64,000 nt of DNA, taken from contig QZFT01000027.1 of NCBI GenBank assembly GCA_003600225.1, forward strand, positions 1 through 64,000, read 5' to 3'. Below the pieces are notes generated by a model. The model saw nothing but the letters and a program-made list of their open reading frames with translations, was not told the origin of the DNA and made no database searches. The stretch comes from Pseudonocardiaceae bacterium YIM PH 21723. Its GTDB lineage: Bacteria > Actinomycetota > Actinomycetes > Mycobacteriales > Pseudonocardiaceae. Positions 1 to 7,919 of this stretch are shown here, in pieces (the first letter of the stretch is position 1; each line of letters opens with the position of its first letter). The position numbers were made by a program, and so were the translations under genes.

Positions 1-37
1 ACGATGTTCGCGGCCGCGAACATCGTCAACTCCGGAG
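1..37. repeat. Palindromic intergenic repeat, family 1 (cut by window edge)
   Basis: The first 26 bases form a gapless perfect palindrome built on GATGTTCGCGG/CCGCGAACATC, followed by CAACTCCGG. The same GATGTTCGGG...CCCGAACATCGYCAACTTCGG core recurs near 16721, 16830, 23292, 49256 and 55110, usually just after stop codons. Here it lies 7 bases past the end of the aldo/keto reductase gene, where it could form a terminator hairpin. The left flank is missing. Confidence 0.7.
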
Positions 38-43
38 CACTGA

Positions 44-1021
44 CTACTCGCCGGTGGAGAGCTTGGCGAACTTGGCGCCGTACCGGGGACCGGCGACCGC
101 GTCCGCCGGGAAGACGGCCTCGATCTCCACCAGCTCCGCCGAGGACAGGGCCAGGTCAGCCGCGGCCACGTTCTGCTCCAGGTACTTGCGGCGCTTGGTG
201 CCGGGGATCGGCACGACGTCCGCACCCTGGTTCTGCACCCAGGCCAGGGCCAGCTGCGAGGTGGTCACACCACGCCGTTCGGCCAGCTCACCCAGCTTGG
301 CGACGAGCGCCTGGTTGAGATCGAAGTTGCCGGCGGCGAACCGTGGGTGGGTGGTGCGGTAGTCGCCCTCGGAGATGTCCGCCTTGCTCAGCGCGCCGGT
401 CAGCATGCCCCGGCCGAGCGGGGAGAACGGCACCAGGCCGATGCCCAGCTCGCGGCAGACCGCGACGTGCTCGTCCTCGATGTCCCTGGACCACAGCGAC
501 CACTCGGACTGCAACGCGGCGATCGGGTGCACCGCGTGTGCCCGGCGGATGAGGTCCACCGGCGCCTCGGACAGCCCGATGTGCCCGATCTTGCCCGCCT
601 GCACCTGCTCGGCCAGCGCGCCGACGGTCTCCTCGATCGGCACGGTGAAGTCCACCCGGTGCACGTAGTACAGGTCGATGTGGTCGACGCCCAGTCGCTG
701 CAACGAGCCTTCCAGGCACTGCCGCATGTAGTCCGGCGCGTTCCGGATCGTCGGCTCGAAGCCGTCCGCGAACTCGATGCCGAACTTGGTGGCCAGCACG
801 ACCTCGTCCCGACGGCCCTTCAGCGCGGCGCCGATCAGCTTCTCGTTCGCCCCGGCGCTGTACGCGTTGGAGGTGTCCAGGAAGTTCACGCCCAGGTCCA
901 GCGCCCGGTGCAGCGTGGCGGTCGCCTCCTGCGGGTCCCCCTCGCCGTAGGTACCGGTCATCGTCATGCACCCCAGGCCCTGCGCGGAGACTTCCAGTTG
1001 CCCCAGTCGACGTGTCTTCAT
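44..1021 (-). CDS. Aldo/keto reductase
   Basis: A 325-residue TIM-barrel NAD(P)H-dependent oxidoreductase of the aldo/keto reductase superfamily, predicted to be cytosolic. The catalytic tetrad is visible: Asp49 and Tyr54 in the DTSNAY segment, Lys79 in ATKFG and His121 in YYVHR. The C-terminal PIPGTKRRKYLEQN stretch matches the NADP-binding region of this family. Length is normal. The start codon overlaps the last 4 bases (ATGA) of the MerR-type regulator upstream, so the two form a translationally coupled operon in which MerR probably controls the reductase. The substrate cannot be read from sequence. A palindromic repeat follows the stop codon. Confidence 0.93.
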   Translation of the reverse strand: MKTRRLGQLEVSAQGLGCMTMTGTYGEGDPQEATATLHRALDLGVNFLDTSNAYSAGANEKLIGAALKGRRDEVVLATKFGIEFADGFEPTIRNAPDYMRQCLEGSLQRLGVDHIDLYYVHRVDFTVPIEETVGALAEQVQAGKIGHIGLSEAPVDLIRRAHAVHPIAALQSEWSLWSRDIEDEHVAVCRELGIGLVPFSPLGRGMLTGALSKADISEGDYRTTHPRFAAGNFDLNQALVAKLGELAERRGVTTSQLALAWVQNQGADVVPIPGTKRRKYLEQNVAAADLALSSAELVEIEAVFPADAVAGPRYGAKFAKLSTGE

Positions 1022-1425
1022 GCCGTTGCCCCCTGTTCGGTGAGGTCGCCACGCAGCTCCGCGAGCCGATCCTCAACCCGTTGATAGTTGTCGATCTTGT
1101 AATTCAGCACGTCGAGACAGCTCTGCAGCTCGGCGATGCGACTCAGCACGTCGGTGCGCTGGTCCAGCATGATCTGCTTGCGCCGGCCGGCGCTGGCGTC
1201 GCCGAACTTCCGCAGCGCGGCGTACTCCCGCATGGTCTTGATCGACATGCCGGTGAGTTTGATCTTGTTGAGGAACTCGATCCACCGCAGGTCGTCGTCG
1301 GTGTACCGGCGACGGCCACCGGAATCCCGGACCGGCGGATCGATCAGTCCGATGCGTTCGTAGTACCGCAGCGTGTCGATGCTCAACCCGCTGCTCTCCG
1401 CGACCTCGGCGATCGAAAAACTCAT
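1018..1425 (-). CDS. MerR family transcriptional regulator
   Basis: A 135-residue MerR-type regulator. Residues 1-70 form the winged helix-turn-helix (FSIAEVAESSGLSIDTLRYYERIGL, then the GGRRRY wing) and residues 75-130 form the dimerising coiled coil. There are no clustered cysteines for metal sensing, so an organic or redox ligand is more likely. It overlaps the following aldo/keto reductase gene by 4 bases. A MerR-style promoter (19-bp spacer containing a 16-bp dyad) ends 6 bases before the ATG, which suggests autoregulation and a leaderless mRNA. The arrangement is common for aldo/keto reductase operons in actinobacteria; the inducer is unknown. Confidence 0.93.
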   Translation of the reverse strand: MSFSIAEVAESSGLSIDTLRYYERIGLIDPPVRDSGGRRRYTDDDLRWIEFLNKIKLTGMSIKTMREYAALRKFGDASAGRRKQIMLDQRTDVLSRIAELQSCLDVLNYKIDNYQRVEDRLAELRGDLTEQGATA

Positions 1426-1431
1426 ACCTTG

Positions 1432-1462
1432 AACTTAGAAGCTGGAGTGCACTCCAGGTCAA
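1432..1462 (-). promoter_or_regulatory. MerR-type promoter/operator with 19-bp spacer
   Basis: Read on the minus strand: -35 TTGACC (1457-1462), a 19-base spacer, and -10 TAAGTT (1432-1437). The spacer region carries the perfect dyad CTGGAGTGCACTCCAG (1442-1457). A 19-bp spacer over a dyad is characteristic of MerR-activated promoters. Only 6 bases separate the -10 from the MerR ATG, so the transcript is probably leaderless. Confidence 0.8.
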
Positions 1463-1597
1463 GCGAGAAAAGAGGGACATAGGTCCATCACAGGTTTGGC
1501 ACATCCGACCGGCACAGTGGGTTCATGTCCGTGAACGAGCATTCCCTGCCGATGTCCGTCCAGGGGCTGGCGGCGGGCCAGCGCTGATCACCGGTGA

Positions 1598-1628
1598 TGT
1601 CCGCGCAGGCCCGAGACCTGCGCGGACA
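1598..1628. terminator. Hairpin terminator downstream of serine hydrolase
   Basis: TGTCCGCGCAGG (1598-1609) and CCTGCGCGGACA (1617-1628) form a perfect 12-bp stem with a 7-base loop, 11 bases past the end of the minus-strand serine hydrolase gene. No T-tract is evident, as is common for actinobacterial terminators. Confidence 0.7.
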
Positions 1629-1639
1629 CCGCCCGCCGG

Positions 1640-2770
1640 CTATCCGCAGACGGCCGCGTCACCCACCCGACCGAACGCGGCGAGGAACGTGTCCCGGTCG
1701 GTCGCCCGGCCGCTGTCGGTCAGCGACAGCACCATCCGCTTGCTGCGGTCCTTGCTCACCATCACATCGGTGACGTAGCCGGGAATGCCGCCGGTGTGCC
1801 CGTAGAAATCCCCGCACGAGGTCCGCACCCGGTGCAGGCCGAGGCCGTACTCCGAGTCCCGCCAGGGGGTCATCATCTGCGTCAGCTGCGCGGCGGGCAG
1901 CAACTCGCCGGCGAGCAACGCGACGTAGAACCGCTCCAGATCCCGCGTGCTGGAGATCATCTCCCCGGCCGCGCCGCCCCAGGACGGGTTGATCCGGGTG
2001 ATGTCCACGACCGTGAGCCCACCGCCGTCCGGGTAACCCAGATAACCCTGCGCGTGCGGGCCGGGGATGCCGCTGTGCGTTCCCGGGAACGAGGTCTGCC
2101 GCAGGTGCAGCGGCCGCAGGATGCGCTGGGTGATCTCCTGGGCGTAGCTGTGCCCGGTCAGCTTCTCGATCAGCATGCCCAGCAGGACGTAGTTGGTGTT
2201 GGAATAGGACCAGCCTTCACCCGGGTTGAAGCGGCTCGGCTGGGCGAGGGCCCAGCGCACCATCTGCTCCGGGGTGTAGGTCCGGTACCGGGTGTCCACG
2301 AACCGCTTGTCGAACGGCGGGATGATGCCGGGACCGGCCGGGTCCTCCTCACCGGTGTGGCTGTAGATGCCACTGGTGTGCTGCAACAGGTTCCGCACGG
2401 TGATCTTGCTGTTCACGGGGAGGTAACCCGGCAGGTACCGGTTCACCGGCGCGTCCAGGTCCACCCTGCGCTCGGCGTTCAGCTGCAACACCACCGTGGC
2501 GGTGAAGGTCTTGGTGTTGCTGCCGATCCGGAACAGTCCATCGGTGCGCACCGGTCGATCGGAGTTCACCGCCGCGCGACCCGCGCTGCCGGTCCACTCG
2601 CCCGCCGCGTCGCGCAACCGCAGTTGGATGCCGAGCGCGCCGACCGGCAGGACGCCCTCCATCGCCTGCTGCACCTTGTCCCGCCCGGCGGGTGCAGCCG
2701 TCGCAGCCGGGGCGAGCAGCCCCATTCCGACGCCGACGACGGCCGCACCGGCCACCAGACGAATACTCAC
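1640..2770 (-). CDS. Exported serine hydrolase (class C beta-lactamase / D,D-peptidase fold)
   Basis: A 376-residue member of the beta-lactamase-related serine hydrolases (class C / D-Ala-D-Ala carboxypeptidase-like). Residues 1-26 look like a signal peptide ending near TAAPAG. The catalytic SxxK is Ser84-Asn-Thr-Lys87 in RIGSNTKTF; the YxN motif is in WSYSNTNY; the third motif is HTG in YGHTGGIPGY. The GTG start is chosen because AAGGGGGACTTC lies just upstream; a longer frame begins at 2818. The next gene upstream is a clear paralogue, so this is a tandem duplication. It may act on peptidoglycan peptides or be an esterase; which one cannot be decided here. Confidence 0.9.
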   Translation of the reverse strand: MSIRLVAGAAVVGVGMGLLAPAATAAPAGRDKVQQAMEGVLPVGALGIQLRLRDAAGEWTGSAGRAAVNSDRPVRTDGLFRIGSNTKTFTATVVLQLNAERRVDLDAPVNRYLPGYLPVNSKITVRNLLQHTSGIYSHTGEEDPAGPGIIPPFDKRFVDTRYRTYTPEQMVRWALAQPSRFNPGEGWSYSNTNYVLLGMLIEKLTGHSYAQEITQRILRPLHLRQTSFPGTHSGIPGPHAQGYLGYPDGGGLTVVDITRINPSWGGAAGEMISSTRDLERFYVALLAGELLPAAQLTQMMTPWRDSEYGLGLHRVRTSCGDFYGHTGGIPGYVTDVMVSKDRSKRMVLSLTDSGRATDRDTFLAAFGRVGDAAVCG

Positions 2771-2866
2771 GAAGTCCCCCTTTGGTTTCGGCTGACACCA
2801 AGCCTTTCCGAGCGGCACGCGCGCGGACGTCGGCCGAGAGGGATAGATCCGTCTAGTGCTTCGGCG

Positions 2867-4021
2867 CTACTTGCCGCAGAGCGACTTCTCCACCAGTTCT
2901 TCGCCTACCTTCTGCGCCTCGCCGGGCGGGACGTCGTCGCGGCCGTCGCCGGTGATGGAGTACTCCATCCGCACCGAGCGGTCCGCCTTCACGAACGCGA
3001 AGCTGCTGTACCCGTGGATGCCACCGCTGTGACCCCAGAAGTCCCCGCAGGACGTGGGGATCGAGTACAGGCCCAGGCCGTAGTCACCGAAACCCTCGAT
3101 GTGCCGGCCGGTCATCATGGCCTTGAGCTGCGCGGCGGGCAGTAGTTTGCCGCCGAGCAACGCGTCGTAGAACCGGTCCAGGTCCTTCGTGGTGGAGATG
3201 ATCTCGCCCGCCGAGCCGCCCCAGGACGGGTTCAGCCGGGTGACGTCCACGATCTTGAGCTGCTCGCCGTCCCGATAACCGAAGTAACCGTGGGCGTGCC
3301 GTCCGGGAATGTCGAACCGGGTGCCGGGGAAGCTGGTGTCCCGCAGGCCCAGCGGACGCAGGATCCGCCAGTCTGCCTCTTCGGCGTAGCTGTGTCCGGT
3401 CAGCTTCTGGATGAGCTGCCCGAGCATGATGTAGTTGGTGTTCGAGTACGACCAGCCCTCACCCGGCTGGAAGCGCACCGGCTTGGCCACGGCCCACTTC
3501 AGGATCTCGTCCGGCGTGATCGTCTGGAACCGGTGCTCCAGGAATCCCTTGCCCTCAAGGGGGATGATCCCCGGCTCGGTGGCCGATTCCCCGGTGTAGT
3601 TGTAGAGCCCGCTGGTGTGCTGCAACAGGTTCCGCACGGTGATCTTGCTGTCCGCGGGCAGGTAACCGGGCAGGTACCGGTTCACCGGCGCGTCCAGATC
3701 CACCCTGCGCTCGGCGTTCAGCTGCAGGATCACCGTCGCGATGAAGGTCTTGGTGATGCTGCCCGCGCGGAAGTGGCCGTCGGTGGGCACCGGCCTGGTC
3801 GTCCCGGTCTCCGCGACGCCGGCCCGGCCGACCCAGTCACCGTGGGCATCGTGCAGGCGTAACTGGATGCCGGCGCCGCCGATCCCGGACACCTTGTCCA
3901 GCACCTTCTGCAGCTCGGCGCGGTCCTGCGACTCCGCCGAGGCGGCCACCGGAGCCAGCAGGCCAAGGCTCACCGCGATGACCGCGGCTCCGGCGACAAC
4001 GCGTCGTGCACGGATCTTCAT
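2867..4021 (-). CDS. Exported serine hydrolase, tandem paralogue
   Basis: A 384-residue serine hydrolase of the beta-lactamase-related family, strongly similar to the gene just downstream. It has an N-terminal signal peptide (residues 1-29, ending ASAES), SxxK at Ser88-Ile-Thr-Lys91, YxN in WSYSNTNY and HSG in WGHSGGIHGY. The ATG is preceded by GAAGGGGGAAC. About 100 bases separate it from its paralogue, with no obvious terminator, so co-transcription is plausible. The pair share the conserved block covering VDLDAPVNRYLPGYLP and the GWSYSNTNY motif but differ at the C-terminus, where this copy is longer. The substrate is unknown. Confidence 0.9.
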   Translation of the reverse strand: MKIRARRVVAGAAVIAVSLGLLAPVAASAESQDRAELQKVLDKVSGIGGAGIQLRLHDAHGDWVGRAGVAETGTTRPVPTDGHFRAGSITKTFIATVILQLNAERRVDLDAPVNRYLPGYLPADSKITVRNLLQHTSGLYNYTGESATEPGIIPLEGKGFLEHRFQTITPDEILKWAVAKPVRFQPGEGWSYSNTNYIMLGQLIQKLTGHSYAEEADWRILRPLGLRDTSFPGTRFDIPGRHAHGYFGYRDGEQLKIVDVTRLNPSWGGSAGEIISTTKDLDRFYDALLGGKLLPAAQLKAMMTGRHIEGFGDYGLGLYSIPTSCGDFWGHSGGIHGYSSFAFVKADRSVRMEYSITGDGRDDVPPGEAQKVGEELVEKSLCGK

Positions 4022-4105
4022 TCGAGTTCCCCCTTCGTTCCCATGGGATCCACCCTGGCGGGAACGAAGGGTCGCCGCATCAGCCTTCGGGACTAGAGCA
4101 ACCCC

Positions 4106-4495
4106 TTAGCCCGCACCGGGCTTGGGCAACGCCCAGGCCTCGAAGTGATCGGCGCAGCGTTGGACGTCCACATTGCCCCGGCCCACCTCGCGGACCAGCG
4201 TCACCGCGGCTTCCTCATCGGCGTCTATCCACCAGCCGTTGATATCGCACATGGTCACCGCGGCGACCCAGCCCAAGCGCCAGTTGCCCTGGTTCAACGG
4301 CCGGGTGTGCACGATGGAGTCCATCAGTGCGGCGACCTTCAACCAGAGCGAGTCATACGCCTCGACTCCGAGCACGGTGGCCCGGGGCCGATAGGCGGCG
4401 GCATCGAGCAGGCCGAGATCTCGGACTACCAGGTCACCACCGGTGACCGCGGTAGCGAGGACCAGCAGATCACCGGCATCCAGGTACTTGACCAC
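4106..4495 (-). CDS. Doc/Fic-like toxin with a degenerate active-site motif
   Basis: A 129-residue protein resembling death-on-curing (Doc) Fic-fold toxins in length, in the VKYLDAGDLLVLA start, and in its partner: an RHH antitoxin gene ends 9 bases upstream. The Fic motif (family consensus HPFxDGNKR) appears here as TRPLNQGNWRLGW. On this alignment the catalytic His is Arg, the Asp is Gln and the Lys is Trp; only GN and the final Arg remain. A His lies two residues earlier (VHTR) but is out of register. The protein is therefore probably not an active Doc kinase or AMPylase, although the reading frame is intact. The family call itself is moderately sure. Confidence 0.7.
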   Translation of the reverse strand: MVKYLDAGDLLVLATAVTGGDLVVRDLGLLDAAAYRPRATVLGVEAYDSLWLKVAALMDSIVHTRPLNQGNWRLGWVAAVTMCDINGWWIDADEEAAVTLVREVGRGNVDVQRCADHFEAWALPKPGAG

Positions 4496-4504
4496 TGGAT
4501 TGGC

Positions 4505-4711
4505 CTACGCCGATCCCAGCCGCTCAAGCATCCCCTTGTACCTGGGGAGCACCCGTTCCATCACTTCGGTCAATTGGCGCTCCTTGTGCAATCTCGCCCA
4601 CCGCTCGGCCAACGCCAACCGGACGATCTCCTGCTTGGAGCGCCCTTCCACGGAGGCCAACTCGTCCAGTCGACGGTTCTCCTCTTCGGTCAAACGCAAG
4701 GTCATCGCCAT
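4505..4711 (-). CDS. Ribbon-helix-helix antitoxin
   Basis: A 68-residue CopG/Arc-type protein. The beta-strand segment MTLRLTEEENRRLDELA is followed by the two helices of an RHH DNA-binding domain (GRSKQEIVRLALAERWARL), and then by a charged tail that would wrap the toxin. It precedes the Doc-like gene by 9 bases in the same direction, which is the usual antitoxin-first order. It probably represses its own promoter. The ATG has a second ATG two codons later, so the exact start is uncertain by two residues. Confidence 0.85.
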   Translation of the reverse strand: MAMTLRLTEEENRRLDELASVEGRSKQEIVRLALAERWARLHKERQLTEVMERVLPRYKGMLERLGSA

Positions 4712-4758
4712 AACAGGGATGATACCGCCGTGGTATCAGAAGCGCTACTCCATCTGAG

Positions 4759-5217
4759 TCACACCACCCGGGTGCGGCGCCCTCCGGCCGGAACATGAGT
4801 GGTCGCGGCGGCCAGGCCAAACCTAGGCATGTTCCCGTAGATGGACGTGGTTTCACCAGGTCCGATCAGGTAGGTCTCGTGCCAGATACCCACACTGCCA
4901 TCATCGCCGATCTTGCGCATGTACTCCCGCCACGGCGCCAGGTGTGGCGCGTCCCGGTCGGTGGCGAACGCGTGCAGATGATCATTGCTGCGCCAGTAGG
5001 ACACCAGGATCGTGGTCCGGCCGAGCCACAGGTGATGGCCGAGCAGCCCCACCTCCGGATTCCTCGCCAGGTAATTGATCATCTTGGGCATGGCGTTGAA
5101 GACCAGCCACCAATTGCTGATCTTCCAGGGCTTGTTGAACCGCATGCCGATCAGGAAGACGACGGGCTCCGCCCCTTGCGGATCGGCGGTGTACCTACCT
5201 GGGAAGACCTGTGACAC
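4759..5217 (-). CDS. DUF4188 domain protein (monooxygenase-like)
   Basis: A 152-residue protein matching my recollection of the DUF4188 family: start with GRYTADPQG, then VVFLIGMRFNKPWKISNWW, GHHLWLGRTTILVSYWRS and APWREYMRKIGDDGSVGIWHETY. Members are small cytosolic proteins, sometimes called monooxygenase-like, with no firm function. The GTG start is chosen for the strong upstream CTGGAGGGGTGTC; a longer frame starting at 5298 would run into the divergent TetR gene. The divergent TetR regulator, whose start is 60 bases away, and the palindrome between them suggest TetR-controlled expression. Confidence 0.82.
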   Translation of the reverse strand: MSQVFPGRYTADPQGAEPVVFLIGMRFNKPWKISNWWLVFNAMPKMINYLARNPEVGLLGHHLWLGRTTILVSYWRSNDHLHAFATDRDAPHLAPWREYMRKIGDDGSVGIWHETYLIGPGETTSIYGNMPRFGLAAATTHVPAGGRRTRVV

Positions 5218-5238
5218 GACACCCCTCCAGTAGTTTTG

Positions 5239-5249
5239 TAACGTCGTTA
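5239..5249. promoter_or_regulatory. Candidate TetR operator
   Basis: TAACGTCGTTA is a perfect 11-bp palindrome at the centre of the 60-bp gap between the divergent DUF4188 and TetR genes, in an AT-richer stretch. Its position over both likely promoters fits an autoregulatory TetR operator. Confidence 0.5.
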
Positions 5250-5277
5250 TGAAACACCGTTGCGATATGCTCGTCAC

Positions 5278-5874
5278 GTGGCGCGACCCAAGGTTCACGA
5301 CGATGCACTACGCGTGCGGCTCCTGGAGCTGACCGGCGCGATGCTGGCCGCCGAAGGGCCCCACTCGCTCAGCCTGCGCAAGCTGGCCACCGAGGCGGGC
5401 ACCTCGACGACGGCGATCTACTCGCTGTTCGGCGGCAAACCCGGCCTGCTGGCCGCGGTCCACCGGGAGGCGTTCCGCCGATTCGGTGAGACCCTGGCGA
5501 CGGCGCCGAGCAGCGACGATCCGGTGGCCGACCTGTTGGCGATCGGGCTGGCGTACCGCGAATACGCGATCACCAACCCGAACTTCTACGAGATCATGTT
5601 CACCAAACCGATCTCGGACTTCGAACCGGAACCGGAGGCCAAGGCGGAGGCGGACGCCACCTTCCAGGTGCTGGTCGACGGGGTCGACCGCTGCCGGGAG
5701 ACCGGTCTGGAACTGGCGACGGACGCCCTCACTGCGGCGATCATGTTGTGGGGCAATGTGCACGGCCTGGTCTCGCTGGAACTGGCCGGCGTGTACCCAC
5801 CGGGGATCGATCCGGCGGCGACCTATCGGTCGGCCCTCATGGCCCAGAGTCGGGCGCTGACGATCTTGGCCTAA
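5278..5874 (+). CDS. TetR/AcrR family regulator with WHG-type ligand domain
   Basis: A 198-residue TetR repressor. The N-terminal helix-turn-helix covers about residues 20-60 (LSLRKLATEAGTSTTAIYSLFG). The C-terminal domain contains the WGNVHG segment typical of the WHG subgroup. The GTG at 5278 (MARPKVHDD) is preferred over a TTG at 5260 because TetR proteins start close to the HTH. It is divergent from the DUF4188 gene, its likely target, with a palindrome between them. The downstream membrane-protein gene starts 9 bases after this stop, so it may be in the same transcription unit and under the same control. Confidence 0.9.
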   Translation: MARPKVHDDALRVRLLELTGAMLAAEGPHSLSLRKLATEAGTSTTAIYSLFGGKPGLLAAVHREAFRRFGETLATAPSSDDPVADLLAIGLAYREYAITNPNFYEIMFTKPISDFEPEPEAKAEADATFQVLVDGVDRCRETGLELATDALTAAIMLWGNVHGLVSLELAGVYPPGIDPAATYRSALMAQSRALTILA

Positions 5875-5883
5875 TATCCGCTC

Positions 5884-7203
5884 GTGCATTCGGACCAGCG
5901 GTTGATCAGAGACGCGGAACGATGGTTCCGGAGCCAGGGTCTGCCGTGGATCGCCCGGGACAACAGGATTCGCACCGTGCTGTTCCGGATCCTGCCGCTC
6001 CTGGTGTTCACCCTGACCTTCATCACGATGTTCCGCATCCTGGTGGCGGCGACCCAGGTGTTCCGCAACGAGAAGACGGCCGACGGGATCTACGCGGACC
6101 CCGGTCTGCTCGGCCTGCTGCTGGTGTTCGCCGTCGCCTCGGCCGGCGTGATCACCTGGCTGTTCCGCAAGTTCCGCGACCGGATCGACACCCCGAACTG
6201 GGCCGTCATCACCGTGCCGCTGGTGATCGGCTTCCTGGCCTGGCCGCTACTGGCCGCGCTCACCGCCAGCGAGGTGAACTGGCAGGCCATCCAGTCCGAC
6301 CTGATCCTCACCGCCTCGCTTTTCATGATCATCTACGTGGTCACCTGGGCCGGCATCGGCTCGATGATCTGGTGGGCGTTGAAGAAGACCTTCGGCGGCT
6401 TCGGCCACTTCATCTCCCTGGCCACCAGGGCCCTGCCGATCCTGCTGACCCTGGTCACCTTCCTGTTCCTCACCTCGGACGCCTGGCAGATCGGCAGCGC
6501 GCTGACCCTGTCCCGGCTGGGCGGCATCAGCCTGTTCTTCTACGGCACCCTGATGCTGTACCACCTGACCCGGATGCCCGAGGAGCTGCGCAGCCGCAAG
6601 CTGGACTTCAACCCGCGCGCGATCCGGGTGGCCTGCGTGCACACCCCACTGTTCGAGTGGGCGTCGATGACCAACCGGCTGGCGGGCAGGCCACACAGCC
6701 TGCGGCAGCGGGAGAACGTGAACCTGCTGCTGGTGCTGATCGTCATGCAGCAGATCCAGGCGATGTTCCTCGGCCTGCTGGTGTTCCTGTTCTTCCTGCT
6801 GTTCGGCTCGCTGGTGCTGCCGGACACCGTGGTCGCCCAGTGGGTCGGCGAGGCGACGCACGCCACGCCGCTGTTCGGCTTCGACCTGGGCCTGACCAGC
6901 GAGCTGACCAAGGTGTCGATCCTGATCGCCGCGTTCGCCGCGTTCTCCTTCGGCATCCAGCTGATCAACGACGCGCAGTACCGCGAGCACTTCCTGATCG
7001 GCATGCTGGAGGAGCTGGAGCGGGTGATGCTGGTCCGCGAGGCCTACCTGCGCCTCAGCGAGGAGATCCGCGAGGCCCCGAGCCCGACCGAGGTCACCAT
7101 GCCCATCCCTGCTTACCCGGCCACCCCAGCCGTCTCCAAGGAAACCCGGGGGACCAGGGGAACCAGGTCCAAGACCGGCAGCTACGCCCGTTCCGCCTCC
7201 TGA
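5884..7203 (+). CDS. Polytopic membrane protein of unknown function
   Basis: A 439-residue integral membrane protein with about eight predicted hydrophobic segments: roughly residues 33-55, 76-97, 110-130, 140-165, 180-200, 205-225, 280-315 and 330-350. A charged tail rich in Pro, Thr and Arg follows. I do not recognise the family. The GTG start sits 9 bases after the TetR stop, so it may be the third gene under that regulator, although no ligand or transport motif is visible. The tail (residues 400-439) is low in complexity and runs directly into a 30-bp tandem repeat at the stop codon. Confidence 0.85.
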   Translation: MHSDQRLIRDAERWFRSQGLPWIARDNRIRTVLFRILPLLVFTLTFITMFRILVAATQVFRNEKTADGIYADPGLLGLLLVFAVASAGVITWLFRKFRDRIDTPNWAVITVPLVIGFLAWPLLAALTASEVNWQAIQSDLILTASLFMIIYVVTWAGIGSMIWWALKKTFGGFGHFISLATRALPILLTLVTFLFLTSDAWQIGSALTLSRLGGISLFFYGTLMLYHLTRMPEELRSRKLDFNPRAIRVACVHTPLFEWASMTNRLAGRPHSLRQRENVNLLLVLIVMQQIQAMFLGLLVFLFFLLFGSLVLPDTVVAQWVGEATHATPLFGFDLGLTSELTKVSILIAAFAAFSFGIQLINDAQYREHFLIGMLEELERVMLVREAYLRLSEEIREAPSPTEVTMPIPAYPATPAVSKETRGTRGTRSKTGSYARSAS

Positions 7204-7290
7204 CCCAACGCAGTAAGGGGCACCCATCCTGCACCCAACGCAGTAAGGGGCACCCATCCTGCACCCAACGCAGCGAGGGGCACCCTCACT
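7203..7290. repeat. 30-bp tandem repeat, about three copies
   Basis: Units at 7203, 7233 and 7263 share ACCCAACGCAGTAAGGGGCA followed by CCCATCCTGC. The first two copies are identical and the third has diverged. The array begins within the stop codon of the membrane-protein gene and lies between convergent genes. Confidence 0.9.
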
Positions 7291-7339
7291 CGATGCCTGA
7301 CCGCCGCACAATCCGTGCACTGTGATCGACTACGGCTGA

Positions 7340-7888
7340 TCAGAACTCCACGTCCGCCGCGAGCACGGTGCCCGCCACCCGGCCGGGAGCCCAGTGGCGT
7401 TCCCAGTACATGTTGGTGTGCGCGATGACCTTGTCCGGTGTCGGCGCGCCATAGTCGGAGAAGTCGTTGGTGGTGTGCGCGTCGGCGACCAGGATCGCGT
7501 CGTAGCCCCGCCCGAGTGCGCCGTGCAACGTGGAACGCACACACATGTCGGTGGCGGCGCCGGTGACCAGCACCTTGCCGACGGAAACCTTGGCCAGGAC
7601 CGCTTCCAGGTCGGTGTCCTCGAAGGAATCCGGATACTCCTTGTCCACCAAGGCCTCGTGTTCCCCCGGCACCAGCTCGGGCACGATCTGCCAGCCCGCG
7701 CTTCCTCGCTCGACCTCCTTGCCGGAATGCCGCACCCACACCACCGGCACCTCGGACTGCCTGGCCCGCTCGACCAGTAATCCGATGTTCGCCACCACCG
7801 CGTCGCGCTGATAGGCATCGGCAACCCCGGCGACCTGCACATCGATGACCAGCAGGGCGGTGTTGGGGCGATCAGTCAAAGTCGTCAT
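7340..7888 (-). CDS. Isochorismatase-family cysteine hydrolase
   Basis: A 182-residue cytosolic hydrolase of the isochorismatase/nicotinamidase-like superfamily. The catalytic triad is visible: Asp in LLVIDVQ, Lys in VDKEYPDSF and Cys in ATDMCVRSTL. The cis-peptide region precedes the Cys (VTGAATDMC). Length is typical. The next gene upstream (7920-8456) is a close paralogue in the same direction, 31 bases away, so the two are probably co-transcribed. The substrate is not evident; relatives act on amides, isochorismate or ureido compounds. The ATG start (MTTLTDRP) matches the MTTLQDRP start of the paralogue. Confidence 0.9.
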   Translation of the reverse strand: MTTLTDRPNTALLVIDVQVAGVADAYQRDAVVANIGLLVERARQSEVPVVWVRHSGKEVERGSAGWQIVPELVPGEHEALVDKEYPDSFEDTDLEAVLAKVSVGKVLVTGAATDMCVRSTLHGALGRGYDAILVADAHTTNDFSDYGAPTPDKVIAHTNMYWERHWAPGRVAGTVLAADVEF

Positions 7889-7919
7889 GGCTCCGCACGG
7901 TAGGCGCGGGGTCTGACAT

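Noticed and set aside
1525-1587. A 20-codon plus-strand ORF (MSVNEHSLPMSVQGLAAGQR)
   Set aside because: No clear ribosome-binding site and too short to judge; kept out of the gene list, though it lies before a hairpin that could terminate it.
7203-7290. CRISPR array at the 30-bp repeat
   Set aside because: Units are head to tail without spacers, and no cas genes are present.
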